Shown: piece by piece, positions 41,001-49,443 of the stretch
Numbering within the stretch: position 1 is the first letter of the stretch
Layout of the letters: each line of letters starts with the position of its first letter
From: Elusimicrobiota bacterium
GTDB taxonomy: Bacteria; Elusimicrobiota; Elusimicrobia; UBA1565
Assembly (NCBI GenBank): GCA_016196755.1
Contig: JACPXC010000045.1
Span: 62,001 to 126,000 of the forward strand
Direction of reading: 5' to 3'
Length of the DNA stretch: 64,000 nt
Program-made: the position numbers and the translations under genes
Notes under the pieces: model-generated
What the model was told of the DNA's origin: nothing
The model's database searches: none
What the model saw: only the letters and a program-made list of their open reading frames with translations

Positions 41001-43907
41001 GGCGACTCCTTCAAACTGGGCGAGGGCGTGCACTTCCGGGGGTCCATGATCCTCAACGCCTACATGGAGCCGGTGCCCTTGAACGGAACGGTCCACTACT
41101 CCATGTTCACCGGCAGCCCGGTCAAGACGATGGAGGTCAAGAACGGGGTGCCGATGGGAGTGCATTTCCGCGAGGGCCTGCGCCTGGCCGAGATCAAGGG
41201 GGAGAGCCCCGAGGCCAAGGCGCGGCGCGCGGACCTGGACCGCCTCTACCCCGGGCTCTCCGTCAGGCTGCTCGACGCCAAGCGGACGGAGCGCCTGCTC
41301 GTGGGCGACCAGGTGTTCTTGGCCCCCGACGCCAAGGGCCAGGTCCGCGTGCTCCCGCTGGCCGAGCTGGCGGCGGACTTCGACTTCCAGGCCGAGCACG
41401 TCAACTTCTTGGCCGGAAAGTTCAACGAGCTGGCCAACGCGGCGGCGGCCAACCGCGTGGCCAGCCCCCTGGTCAACGGCTGGCAAGGGATGCGCGACTG
41501 GGCTTACCTGGGCGCGGACTTCGACGACCTGAGGCTTTCCGGCAACGCCTCGGCGGAGAAGATCAACGACCTGATGCGGCGCGTGGAGAAAGGCGAATTC
41601 AAGGCCCTCCCGGGCGACCCCGCCTGGACGCGGGCCAACAAGGCGGAGGCCTTCAAGGGAGCCTACAACGACGCGCTGGCCGCGCTCAACGCCGCGGGCC
41701 AGGCCAACAACGAGTTCATCATGCGCCGAAACAACAACCGGCGCTCGGCCCAGACCATCATGGGCGGGATCGCGGCCATGCCCGCCGGGCCCGCCGCCCC
41801 CCTGGTCACCCCCTTCACCTCGGCCATCGTCACCCTTGGCAGCGGCGGCTCGCTCAAGGAGGCCGGCCACGACGCTTTGGTCAACACCGTGGCGACGCTC
41901 CTTTTTGTCAAGGTGGCGCCCGCCGCTACCGGGGCGCTCAAGCCCTTGGGGGCGACCTTGAGCAGGATGGGGGGCGGGGCCCTGGGCGGCTCGGTCACGA
42001 GCGTGGGCGCCACGGCCGTCTCCAAGGCCTACCACGGCGAGCTGATTGCGCCTCTCGAGGTCCTCCAGGCCGCGGGCGACCCCTGGGCCGTCGGCCTGGG
42101 CGGGGTCGGCGGGCTCATCTTCCCGGGCGAGGCCGCGCCGGGGAAGGTCGAGCTGACGCTCGCACAGCAGGCGGCCCTTCAGTCCGGCGTGGGGCGCCCT
42201 CCAGCGCCTTGGTTCGGCGGCAGGCTCGCGGTTCCGTTCGCGCTGTTACAGAACTTCAACGTCTTCGCGCTGGGGCGGCCCTTTGGCTACGTTCCCGGTG
42301 CCAAAGGCGTGATAGGGAGCTACGGGAAGGGCGCCCTCATCCTCGAGAAGCCCTACCTGGGAGGCAGCACCTTGCAGGCGCACTTGGTCTCGCCCGTCAC
42401 TCCCCGGGGGGCGCGCGGCTACGCCCGCAACGTCCACCGCGGGGTGCGCGAGGTCATGGACGCCGCGCCCCGGCTCCGAAAGCAGGGTTATAAGTCCATC
42501 GAGGTCGAGGCCCACAGCCAGAAGGTGCTCGAGTTCGCCCAGAAACACGGCTTTGAGCCGGTGCCGGGCGCCAAGTCGGGCTTCAGCGTCAACTTCTGGC
42601 TCATCGAGAAGTTCGGGCTCCTGCCCGCGGGCGACGTGGTGCTTAACCAACCCGTACGGCTCCGCCTGAACCTGGAGGGTCCGGCCCCGGCGGGAAGCCC
42701 TCCGAAGAGCGCTCCGCCTCCCGCGTCCGCGGGCTCGCGAGAGTCGGGCTCGACGCGCGTCGACGGCCAGCAGCTGGCCGGCCGGCAGGCCGCCGTCAAG
42801 CGTTCGATGAAGGAGCTGGCGGCCGACCTCTTCGGCCAGCGCGCCGATGCCGCCAACGCCGTCGCCGACCCGCTGGCCCCGGTCCGCCGCCTCGACGACA
42901 TCGGGAACCTTCCGCCCGAGCCGAAGGCGCGCCAGCAGCTCCTGGCTAAGTTCGTCAAGGAGTACATGGGACTCGACGGTATACTCGAGGTCTCCTCACC
43001 CGCCACCGAGCCGCTGTCCGGGGCGCAGGTCTTTCTGATCCGGCAGGGCGGGGAGATCGTCGCTGTGGCCAAGGTCTTGGGCGCTAAGAGCCTGATCAAG
43101 GAGCTGGGCGCCGGGGAGGCCGTCGGACGGCTCGGCCTGCAGCGCTCGAAGGTCGTCGAGGCGCGCGGCGCGTTCCGGGCCGGCGCGGAGGAGACGCTCT
43201 TCATTATGGAGGCCGCGCCTGGGCGAGACCTCTATTCGGCGCTGCGCGAGGTCGGCAAGTCCGTCGGCGAGACGCGCGGGCGCGCCCTTAAGGAGGCGAA
43301 AGCGGACGTCGAGGCGGTAGCCGAGGCGATGGGCGAACTGCATCGCGCCAGCCGTTCTCCCGAGGTGTCGAAGAAGACCCGGGCCTACGACGTGGGTTCG
43401 GCGGAGGAGATGCTTGCCGGCCTGCGCGAGCGCCTTCCCGCGGACTTGTATCAAGAACTCAAGGCCCAGCTCGACCGTCTGGCGCCGATGGTCCGGGATG
43501 GGACCGGTCCGGGCGCGGTGACCCATGGAGATGCCCATCCCGGGAATTTCTTCGTCCGCGACGGCCGCGTGACGCTCATCGATATAGAGACGGTGATGCA
43601 TTCATTGGGGAATAAAGAAGCCGGGGTCGGCAATCCGGCCGCCGACGTAGGACGCTTCCTGGAGACTCTGCGGCTCAACAACCGCGCCCGCGGGCTCATG
43701 CTCCAGCCCGCCGAGCTCGTGGCCCTGGAGCGCGCCTTCACCACGGCGTACGCGCGCGAGGCCGGCTTCAAAATGGAGACGCTCCAAAGCGGGGTCGAAT
43801 TCTACCGGCTCAGGATGACGCTGGCGGCCATGAAGAACGACCCGGTCAACATCGGCCATTACTCCGACTCGGCGCGCGGCCTGCTCAAGGAGCTGGGGAG
43901 CCGCTGA
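38040..43907 (+). CDS. Giant secreted protein (1955 residues) with C-terminal APH-like kinase domain
   Basis: ATG 38040 has AAGGGA upstream and starts a signal peptide (LLALALLLGAPRTPAHAE); ATG 38013 is rejected. Residues about 30-1230 are mostly helical with no family I recognise. About 1240-1330 is a Gly/Ala-rich hydrophobic stretch; 1470-1525 ends in a GNAT-like strand-helix (SIEVEAHSQKVLEFAQKHGF). A Pro/Ser linker (about 1555-1585) leads to an aminoglycoside-phosphotransferase/choline-kinase-like domain: Lys1678, catalytic loop HGDAHPGNFF (His1829, Asp1831, Asn1836), and metal-binding Asp1848 in LIDIET. A long exported protein with a hydrophobic middle and a compact enzyme at its end resembles polymorphic toxins or effectors; that is inference. 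Confidence 0.75.
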   Translation: MARLPSLLALALLLGAPRTPAHAEDDAQPSAALEPQADFQDRVRTARDPAAFTALAAQLLQDPSSAAQLPPGFWKDRQNRTALQELWRALNSPDFPIKGPYTPEQERLLKALADDQQALAEEAADEAESGAELGADDPAQPSDEEAAQDDVTKEQAEAIGVKASETAASIPITQEAAAVVLAGVGNMGAFTAAAQTTALVPRVLPPKDFRDFSPAPAEPRLAPRDPPPGAGPAARLTGLVGDAAATVARGFSEATSLLARGTAVAVEAMGTLSALLSSFETPRQALERTRAEQSEAAGSFLDVLLKAQRLALARVPESYSQARDPLQVRIRSLEGLATAVGRGMPFPDALAALQKTDQGAYDLLTGLFSQADLLAAAREKLNLRLEDPEVRQQLDAARQALAKNPRTARIEEALQAYLDGQAPLSRLRAALGMSGFMGRLPAADGGLQAARAAYDEERARAGAGGAMNPRVVWDLAAALENARLPGVVNGRFIRDLHDRTRTDAEYRAELQVYLAGPRQDLDRALSALNSLRSKVPPSAEERELLDRLFGGRDAWGRYEQTDANINALRRRLGTIDDALARRRPEFAASSGAERRQFEAVFRAAGYTEFYDVSDIADQPAGPAGPPSWVNQRLLEAGAAWAQLQGGPNAAPDPSLMARLRYWQHLDSERLGQGWTMTPPEIAALGRSGQELKRHYDDAVRGSDVQRGMTLPPYFGRALLFSPEELQQDGPAREFFDVNKQIGTFADAQAWLAGMQPPPVRRADAAGLARIEALAELHRQDEAARVQAAYHEHLDKVAEKLLADIAPGEVLEVQAARKALDQALGGVGGRSDELAPLLAAGLTELHAANADAVRTARARLKTLLDDTEAKLTPAQLGFGPEFLAIQSETGPNGTSGYILTSSQGANRLRHFQSWDGAVHRFVLVKPPEHGFQKEEVLRNVTLIGAQDPSQGKGPVPGLREGGQFIIGEGVFAQTFTKRTADGALELKEGDSFKLGEGVHFRGSMILNAYMEPVPLNGTVHYSMFTGSPVKTMEVKNGVPMGVHFREGLRLAEIKGESPEAKARRADLDRLYPGLSVRLLDAKRTERLLVGDQVFLAPDAKGQVRVLPLAELAADFDFQAEHVNFLAGKFNELANAAAANRVASPLVNGWQGMRDWAYLGADFDDLRLSGNASAEKINDLMRRVEKGEFKALPGDPAWTRANKAEAFKGAYNDALAALNAAGQANNEFIMRRNNNRRSAQTIMGGIAAMPAGPAAPLVTPFTSAIVTLGSGGSLKEAGHDALVNTVATLLFVKVAPAATGALKPLGATLSRMGGGALGGSVTSVGATAVSKAYHGELIAPLEVLQAAGDPWAVGLGGVGGLIFPGEAAPGKVELTLAQQAALQSGVGRPPAPWFGGRLAVPFALLQNFNVFALGRPFGYVPGAKGVIGSYGKGALILEKPYLGGSTLQAHLVSPVTPRGARGYARNVHRGVREVMDAAPRLRKQGYKSIEVEAHSQKVLEFAQKHGFEPVPGAKSGFSVNFWLIEKFGLLPAGDVVLNQPVRLRLNLEGPAPAGSPPKSAPPPASAGSRESGSTRVDGQQLAGRQAAVKRSMKELAADLFGQRADAANAVADPLAPVRRLDDIGNLPPEPKARQQLLAKFVKEYMGLDGILEVSSPATEPLSGAQVFLIRQGGEIVAVAKVLGAKSLIKELGAGEAVGRLGLQRSKVVEARGAFRAGAEETLFIMEAAPGRDLYSALREVGKSVGETRGRALKEAKADVEAVAEAMGELHRASRSPEVSKKTRAYDVGSAEEMLAGLRERLPADLYQELKAQLDRLAPMVRDGTGPGAVTHGDAHPGNFFVRDGRVTLIDIETVMHSLGNKEAGVGNPAADVGRFLETLRLNNRARGLMLQPAELVALERAFTTAYAREAGFKMETLQSGVEFYRLRMTLAAMKNDPVNIGHYSDSARGLLKELGSR

Positions 43908-44021
43908 CGGGGTGTAACATTCGGGCAGCCTCCGGTACTAAGGAAGGATGGGACGAAGGCCGCTGGAGGAAATGGATGAACGTGCCAGACTTTAGAGAAC
44001 GAATCAGGGTCGCTGATGCTC

Positions 44022-44050
44022 TTGAATCCCGACGGCCCCGGGGTTATATT
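44022..44050 (+). promoter_or_regulatory. Promoter of the 743-residue secreted protein gene
   Basis: TTGAAT (44022-44027), a 17-nt spacer and TATATT (44045-44050), ending 6 nt before ATG 44057; a leaderless transcript is predicted. The preceding 43908-44021 stretch holds no gene I can support. Confidence 0.65.
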
Positions 44051-44056
44051 TTTCCA

Positions 44057-46288
44057 ATGCCCCCCCTCAAGCGCCTCCTAGCCCTGGCGCTCGCCCTGGC
44101 CCTGCCCGTCGGCCAGGCCGAAGCGACCGTCCTGCGCGTCATCTCGGTGGCCCCCGGGGCCGGCGTCCAGAGCCCCATGGGCGCCGCCGGCGTGGCGGCC
44201 GTTCCGGCTCGGAATTTCGGCCTGGCCCCTCTCCTCCCGACCGCGGCGACGCTGCCCGGCCTCGGTTCTCTGCCGACGGCGATGCCCGGACCGCGCGTCC
44301 TCGGCGTGACGCCGCAGGTCCCGGCCGACGTGGCCGCGGCTCATGCCCGCTATCCCCAACTAGTCGGCGCCGCCAGCGTCGCCGAGCCCGCCCGCGAGGC
44401 CGCGGCCCGCGAGGCCACCGACAGCCTTTCGCGCCTCGACCGGAGCCGGGCGGTCCAAGGCCGCTCCGCCCCGACGCCGCAGGCGCTGGGCAGCCGGCCC
44501 GGCGGCCAGATCGCGGTCTCGGGCGCCGGGGCCGCCTCCGCCAACGACCTCTCGCAGGCGCTGGCGGCTTTGGGGCCCGCGGCCGGAAACCTGTCGCTGC
44601 GCGAGGCGGTCGGCGCCGCTTTCGACGGCTCCGGCAAGGCCCTGGCCCAAGACGTGGCCGCGGTCGACGCCCCGCTGGGCGCCGCGGAGGTCTTCGGGCC
44701 CGCGGCGCGGACGCTGCAGGTCCCCGCCGGCGAGGCCGAACGTCTGGCGAAGCTGGGCGACGAGGTCGCCCGCTGGCGCGCCGTACGCGCCGTCTCCGGC
44801 GAGGCCGCCCTGCCGGCGCAGCAGGCCGCCATCCTGCGGGGAATCGACGACCTGGCCCGCGCGGTGGCTATCGGCCGCACCGACCCCGCCGTCCTGCGCG
44901 CGGCCGCCGACGTGGTCGAGACGATGGCGGTCGGCAAGCTCGCGGCGTTCTCCCAGGCGGCCTTCGACTTCATCAGCACCAAGGTCGACGGCAGCTTGAC
45001 CGACATGGCCGGCAACGTCGAGCACGTCCGCCAGCAGCTCCTCGACCCGCTCAACGAGGACGGCAACGACCTGGCCTCGGGATTCAAGGTCGACAAGCTC
45101 AAGCCCACGATGGATTTCGTCGAGCTGCTCCGGGCGCTCCAGCTGGCCACCGACACAGGCAAGCAGGAGAACCCCGCCGACCTCAAGGCGGCCTTGGCCC
45201 ATTTCAACCCGGCCGGGCCGGTGTCCTACATCAACAACTATATCCTCCCCCACGAGTACGCCTCGATGATCTGGGTGGAGGTGCTCGGCAAGCGGGCGGG
45301 CTTTACGCCCGCCGAGGTCCTGGCCTTCCAGCGCCTGATCGCAAACCACAACTTCGGGCCGGACCTCACCCGCCCCGAGAACGCCCAGATGCGCGAGCAT
45401 TGGTGGGCCAAGAACTTCCGCGAGCAGATGCTGCCGATGATGCAGGCCATGGGCATCGACGTGGAGGCCTATTTCAACAAGGACGAGACCGGCCAGCTCC
45501 AATACAACCACACCCAGGGCCATCCCCTCCCGCTCCTGCTCTCGGTCTACGACCGCGCCATCGCCGTCCCGGCCAACGGCGACGGGGTGGCGACCTGGCG
45601 CAAGTACGGCACCCAGGACTTCAACCAGAAGAAGGGCCGGCTCAAGGGCATCCGCGAGGCCAACAAGGCCGCGCCGGAAGGAGCCCTCCTCAAGCCCGAC
45701 CCGGAGGGCGCCAAGGACGAGGACGGGAAGGCCGGTCCGCTCTTTGAGTTCGACGGGCCCTCCCTCATCGCCGCGATGGAGGCCACCGCCGACTGGGCCG
45801 AGCAGCACGTCGAGTCGTTGTGGTCCTCGATCTACGCCGCCCTGCCCAAGACGAGCAGCCTGCGCGGGCGCTACCCGGACGCCAAGAGCTTCCGGATGTT
45901 CCCGCCGTACTATCGCCACCGCAAGTCGATCGGCGCTCTGCTCCAGGTCATCCGCTACGCCCGCGCGGCCAACCCGACGGGCGCGACCAGCCGCGCCGAC
46001 TTAATCCCCAAGGACGGCGTGGCCTACTATGAGATCGCCCAGGGCCCGCTGGCGGGCGTCTATCGGGTGACTCTCGAGCGCACGGGGCCCGGTGCCTTCG
46101 ACTCGCGCTCGACCGACTACGGCTACGCCGCCAAGCTCGAGGTCCGCGGTACGCCCGACGACCCGGGCGGAGACTGGAAGACGCCGACCGGTCCGCGCTT
46201 CGGCAACGATGTCTTCAAGATCGCGGTCTCCGGCGAGGACCCGGTGGCCCTGTTCACGGGCCTGATCCGCGCCTCGCGGAACCACTGA
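44057..46288 (+). CDS. Large secreted protein (743 residues), possible HD-like hydrolase fold
   Basis: ATG 44057 is chosen for the signal peptide (LLALALALALPVGQAEA) and the promoter immediately upstream. An in-frame ATG at 43976 has GGAGG nearby, but would bury the signal peptide. Residues 20-250 are Ala/Pro-rich low complexity and helix. From about 380 the sequence is better structured: LPHEYASMIWVEVL (His399), IANHNFGPD (His431-Asn432) and LLLSVYDRAIA (Asp499) have the order and spacing of an HD-domain metal site, though the second motif is HN, not HD. The final part is beta-rich. The function is unknown. Confidence 0.65.
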   Translation: MPPLKRLLALALALALPVGQAEATVLRVISVAPGAGVQSPMGAAGVAAVPARNFGLAPLLPTAATLPGLGSLPTAMPGPRVLGVTPQVPADVAAAHARYPQLVGAASVAEPAREAAAREATDSLSRLDRSRAVQGRSAPTPQALGSRPGGQIAVSGAGAASANDLSQALAALGPAAGNLSLREAVGAAFDGSGKALAQDVAAVDAPLGAAEVFGPAARTLQVPAGEAERLAKLGDEVARWRAVRAVSGEAALPAQQAAILRGIDDLARAVAIGRTDPAVLRAAADVVETMAVGKLAAFSQAAFDFISTKVDGSLTDMAGNVEHVRQQLLDPLNEDGNDLASGFKVDKLKPTMDFVELLRALQLATDTGKQENPADLKAALAHFNPAGPVSYINNYILPHEYASMIWVEVLGKRAGFTPAEVLAFQRLIANHNFGPDLTRPENAQMREHWWAKNFREQMLPMMQAMGIDVEAYFNKDETGQLQYNHTQGHPLPLLLSVYDRAIAVPANGDGVATWRKYGTQDFNQKKGRLKGIREANKAAPEGALLKPDPEGAKDEDGKAGPLFEFDGPSLIAAMEATADWAEQHVESLWSSIYAALPKTSSLRGRYPDAKSFRMFPPYYRHRKSIGALLQVIRYARAANPTGATSRADLIPKDGVAYYEIAQGPLAGVYRVTLERTGPGAFDSRSTDYGYAAKLEVRGTPDDPGGDWKTPTGPRFGNDVFKIAVSGEDPVALFTGLIRASRNH

Positions 46289-46301
46289 CGGCCATTCCCT
46301 C

Positions 46302-46982
46302 TTGCTTCTCCTAGCCCTCCTCCTCGCCGAGACCTTGGCGCTCTCCGGCGTCCGCGCCGAGGAGAGCGCCTCCCCGGGCATGCGGGCCTGGGCGCGCGCG
46401 GCCCGCAAGCAGCTCGGAACGCCGGGAGCCGCGCCCGCCCCGCCGGCGGCCGCCGTTGCCGTCGTCGACTCCGGCCCGCCAGGGGAGCTGGAACTGCTGC
46501 TCGGACGCTACGCCTACGTCCAAGAGAGCACGCGCCGTCCGGCCAGCTACCTGCCCGGCTTCCGAGGCCGCGGCCCCAAGGAGCAGACGGAGTACTTCCT
46601 CCTGACCGGGAACGTGTCGGCCGCGAAGCTCTCCGAGCGCCGCGCGGCGCTGACCCCGCGCGAGGCGGCGCGGCTGGCCTCCTGGCTGGCCTTCCCCGCC
46701 CCGGAGCAAGGGACCTTGGCGGAGCTTCACTTCAAGGACGGGCTGGCCCGCATAAAGGAGGGCCCCGCGCTATCGGCTTCGGAGAAAGCCGCGTTGTCCG
46801 CCGCGCTCAAGGCCGCCGCGCCGAAGCGTCCCGCGCTCAAGCCTGCCCGACGAGAGGCTCCAAAGCCGCGCGTCGTCCCGGTAAGCCCGCCGCCGCCCGG
46901 CTGGAGCGAGCGGCTGGCGGCGCTCCTCACGCGCCTCGTCGACGCGGCGCGTGAGCTGCTGCGGGCGCTCGAGGGCCGCTAA
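46302..46982 (+). CDS. Secreted protein of unknown function (226 residues)
   Basis: TTG 46302 is the only start that keeps the signal peptide (LLALLLAETLALSGVRAEES); there is no Shine-Dalgarno and it follows the previous stop by 13 nt. The mature part has a Tyr-rich segment (LLLGRYAYVQESTRRP), helices, and a Lys/Pro-rich stretch before a final amphipathic helix (WSERLAALLTRLVDAARELL). No family is recognised. It is probably co-transcribed with the 743-residue protein. Confidence 0.6.
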   Translation: MLLLALLLAETLALSGVRAEESASPGMRAWARAARKQLGTPGAAPAPPAAAVAVVDSGPPGELELLLGRYAYVQESTRRPASYLPGFRGRGPKEQTEYFLLTGNVSAAKLSERRAALTPREAARLASWLAFPAPEQGTLAELHFKDGLARIKEGPALSASEKAALSAALKAAAPKRPALKPARREAPKPRVVPVSPPPPGWSERLAALLTRLVDAARELLRALEGR

Positions 46983-47001
46983 GGAAAGAAGCAGCGCCCG
47001 G

Positions 47002-47652
47002 CTAGAACCAGAAGGTGGTGCCGAAGCTCGCCGAGAGCGACTCGGCGCCGGCGCCCAGGGTCTTGCCGTCGACGCGGTGCTCCCGGAAGCGGCCCTCCAG
47101 GGAGAGCGCCATCCCGCGCATGATGAAGAACTCGAGACCCACGCCGCCGCTGAGCTCGACGCCGGTCGAGGCGCCGCTGACCGAGGCCGCGCAGCCCTGG
47201 CCGAGCGGCCAGCAGGCCGCGCCGGGAGCCGCGCCCTTCGCGCTGAGCTTGTTGAGGCCGACGCCGCCGATGACGTAGGGGCTCCACGAGCGGCTCTCGA
47301 AGAGGTTGACGCGGCCCAACAGCGAGGCGTGCAGGGCGCGCGCCTCGTAGCTGGCGTCGTTGGTCGACCCGCCCGGTGTGGAGGCGCTCTTGTGCTTGAG
47401 GTGCAGGTCGCCGCCGAGCTCGGCGCCCAAGGCTATCCAATCGGCGATGAACCGGGTCACGCGCAGGGAGACCGCCGCGCCGCGTCCGGCGCGCTCGGAG
47501 AAGCCGTTGGTGGCCGTCGGCAGGACCATGCCGAGGTGGAGCCCCAGCCCTAGATAGCCGGCCTTGAACGCCGGCAGCTCGAAGTTCTCGCCGCGGGCGC
47601 CGGGCGCGGCGAGGACGGCTAGCGACAGGACGAGAGCTACCCGCCGAACCAT
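47002..47652 (-). CDS. Outer-membrane beta-barrel protein (OmpA/opacity-like)
   Basis: 216 residues. A signal peptide (LVLSLAVLAAPGARGENF) is followed by eight or so amphipathic strands: LGLGLHLGMVLPTATNGF, WIALGAELGGDLHL, PYVIGGVGLNKLS, GVGLEFFIMRGMALSLEGRF. It ends in Trp-Phe, the C-terminal barrel signature. A Cys pair sits in an extracellular-type loop (ACWPLGQGCAAS). Its size fits an eight-stranded barrel; no ligand is inferred. Confidence 0.8.
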   Translation of the reverse strand: MVRRVALVLSLAVLAAPGARGENFELPAFKAGYLGLGLHLGMVLPTATNGFSERAGRGAAVSLRVTRFIADWIALGAELGGDLHLKHKSASTPGGSTNDASYEARALHASLLGRVNLFESRSWSPYVIGGVGLNKLSAKGAAPGAACWPLGQGCAASVSGASTGVELSGGVGLEFFIMRGMALSLEGRFREHRVDGKTLGAGAESLSASFGTTFWF

Positions 47653-47668
47653 AGCCTGGCGGGACGGC

Positions 47669-48616
47669 TCAATTCAAGTTGCGCAGGCACGCCTCGACGA
47701 TGTGCTCGGCCGAGAGCCCGTACTTCTCGTAGAGCTCCGCGCCGCTGGCAGACTCGCCGAAGGATTCCAGGCCCAGGCGCACGACCGGGCAGCCCAGGCC
47801 CGACGTCGCGACCGCCTCGCAGACCGCCGAGCCGAGGCCGCCGGTGATGTTGTGGTCCTCGACCGTGACGATGCGCTGGCTCTCGGCGGCCGCGCGGGCC
47901 GGGGCCTCGAGGTCGAAGGGCATGAGCGACCCGGCATTGACGACCCGGACGCGGAAGCCGCGCGCGGCCAGCGACTTGGCGGCGTCGACCGCGGGGCCGA
48001 CCGTGCCGCCCGAGGCGAAGACCGTGGCTTGGAGCTTGGCCTCACCCTTGGCGGCGGCGGGCTCGTGGAGCACGTCGGCCTTGCCGAGCTGGAACCGGTA
48101 GCCCTCGGCGTGGACATCGGGCACCACCTGGCGGGTCAGGCGGATGAAGACCGGCCCGTCGTGGGCGATCATCCACTCAGTCATCTGACGGGCTTCCAGG
48201 TCGTCGGCCGGCTGGAGCACGGTCATGCCGGGCAGGGCGCGCATGGCGGCGACGTCCTCGAGCCCCATCTGCGATGTGCCGTCGTCGCCGATGCCGATGC
48301 CCGCGTGCGTGCCGGCCAGCTTCACGTTGGTCTTGTTGTAGGCCACCGCGACACGGATGGTCTCGAGGCGGCCGATGAGAAAGCACGAGAAGCTCGCGGC
48401 CACGGGGACCTTGCCGCAGAGTGCTAAGCCCGCCGCGGCGCCGATCATGTTCTGCTCGGCGATGCCGAACTCGAAGTGGCGCTCGGGGAACTTCTTGAGG
48501 AAGCCCCCGGTGCCGGTGGACTTGCTGAGATCGGCGTCGAGCACGACGAGGCGGGAGTCCTTCTCGCCGATGCGGACCAGGGCGTCGCCGAAAGACTGTC
48601 GGGTCGCTTTAGGCAT
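47669..48616 (-). CDS. Transketolase, C-terminal subunit
   Basis: 315 residues containing the transketolase Pyr domain and C-terminal domain: HFEFGIAEQNMIGAAAGLAL with the ThDP-activating Glu, THAGIGIGDDGTSQMGLEDVAAM, and the final domain with TVEDHNITGGLGSAVCEAV. It forms a heteromeric transketolase with the product of the preceding gene, whose stop overlaps this ATG (TGATG). It moves two-carbon units in the pentose-phosphate pathway. Confidence 0.93.
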   Translation of the reverse strand: MPKATRQSFGDALVRIGEKDSRLVVLDADLSKSTGTGGFLKKFPERHFEFGIAEQNMIGAAAGLALCGKVPVAASFSCFLIGRLETIRVAVAYNKTNVKLAGTHAGIGIGDDGTSQMGLEDVAAMRALPGMTVLQPADDLEARQMTEWMIAHDGPVFIRLTRQVVPDVHAEGYRFQLGKADVLHEPAAAKGEAKLQATVFASGGTVGPAVDAAKSLAARGFRVRVVNAGSLMPFDLEAPARAAAESQRIVTVEDHNITGGLGSAVCEAVATSGLGCPVVRLGLESFGESASGAELYEKYGLSAEHIVEACLRNLN

Positions 48617-49443
48617 CAGCAGAGCTCCTTGGCCGCGCGGTCGGCCTCGTCCTTGTTGGGAGCCTTCCCGTGCCACTCGCAGGGGTGCTCCATGAAGGAG
48701 ACGCCCTTGCCCTTCGCGGTCTTGGCCACGATGGCCACCGGGCGGCCCGAGACGCGGGCGGCCTGGGCGTAGGCGCCCTCGATGGCGGCCAGGTCGTGGC
48801 CGTCGATGACGATGGTCTCCCAGTTGAAGGCGCGCAGCTTGTCGGCCAAGGGCTCCAGGTCCATGACCTCCTTGACCGAGCCGTCGATCTGGCCGTTGTT
48901 GTAGTCGACGATGGCGATCAGGTTGTCGAGCTTGAACTTGGGGGCGGCCAGGAGCGCCTCCCAGACCTGCCCTTCCTGCATCTCGCCGTCGCCTAAGATG
49001 CACCAGGTCTTGAAGTCCTTCTTGTCGAGCTTGGCGGCCAGGGCCATGCCGAGGGCGATCGAGAGCCCCTGGCCGAGCGAGCCGGTGGAGACCTCGATGC
49101 CGGGCAGGCGCAGGCGGTCGGGGTGGCCCTGCAGCGGGCTGCCGAGCTTGCGCAGGCCGGAGAGCAGGTCGCGCGAGAAGTAGCCGGTCTTGGCCATCAC
49201 GGCGTAGAGCGCGGGGCAGGCGTGACCCTTCGAGAGCACCACGCGGTCGCGGTCCGGCCAGAGCGGCTCCGCGGGGCGGTGGCGCAGCGTCTTCAGGTAG
49301 AGGACGCTCAAGAGGTCGATGACCGAGAGCGAGCCGCCGGGATGTCCCGATCCGGCCGCTTCGATCATGCGTATGATGTCGACGCGCAGCTCGCGCGTGA
49401 CGGCCTTCATGTCCGTGTCGGATGAGGCGGTGGCGGTCGGCAT
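48616..49443 (-). CDS. Transketolase, N-terminal subunit
   Basis: 275 residues, ThDP-binding half: RVDIIRMIEAAGSGHPGGSL, SKGHACPALYAVMA, GSLGQGLSIALGMALAAKL and the ThDP motif GDGEMQEGQVWEALLAA with IVDYNNGQIDG. Split transketolases are common in archaea and several bacterial phyla. TACACT ends 6 nt before ATG 49443. Confidence 0.94.
   Translation of the reverse strand: MPTATASSDTDMKAVTRELRVDIIRMIEAAGSGHPGGSLSVIDLLSVLYLKTLRHRPAEPLWPDRDRVVLSKGHACPALYAVMAKTGYFSRDLLSGLRKLGSPLQGHPDRLRLPGIEVSTGSLGQGLSIALGMALAAKLDKKDFKTWCILGDGEMQEGQVWEALLAAPKFKLDNLIAIVDYNNGQIDGSVKEVMDLEPLADKLRAFNWETIVIDGHDLAAIEGAYAQAARVSGRPVAIVAKTAKGKGVSFMEHPCEWHGKAPNKDEADRAAKELC

Noticed and set aside
38364-42035. Long minus-strand frames (555 and 667 codons) inside the giant secreted-protein gene
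   Set aside because: Shadows of the 1955-residue frame, which has a signal peptide, a Shine-Dalgarno sequence and kinase motifs.
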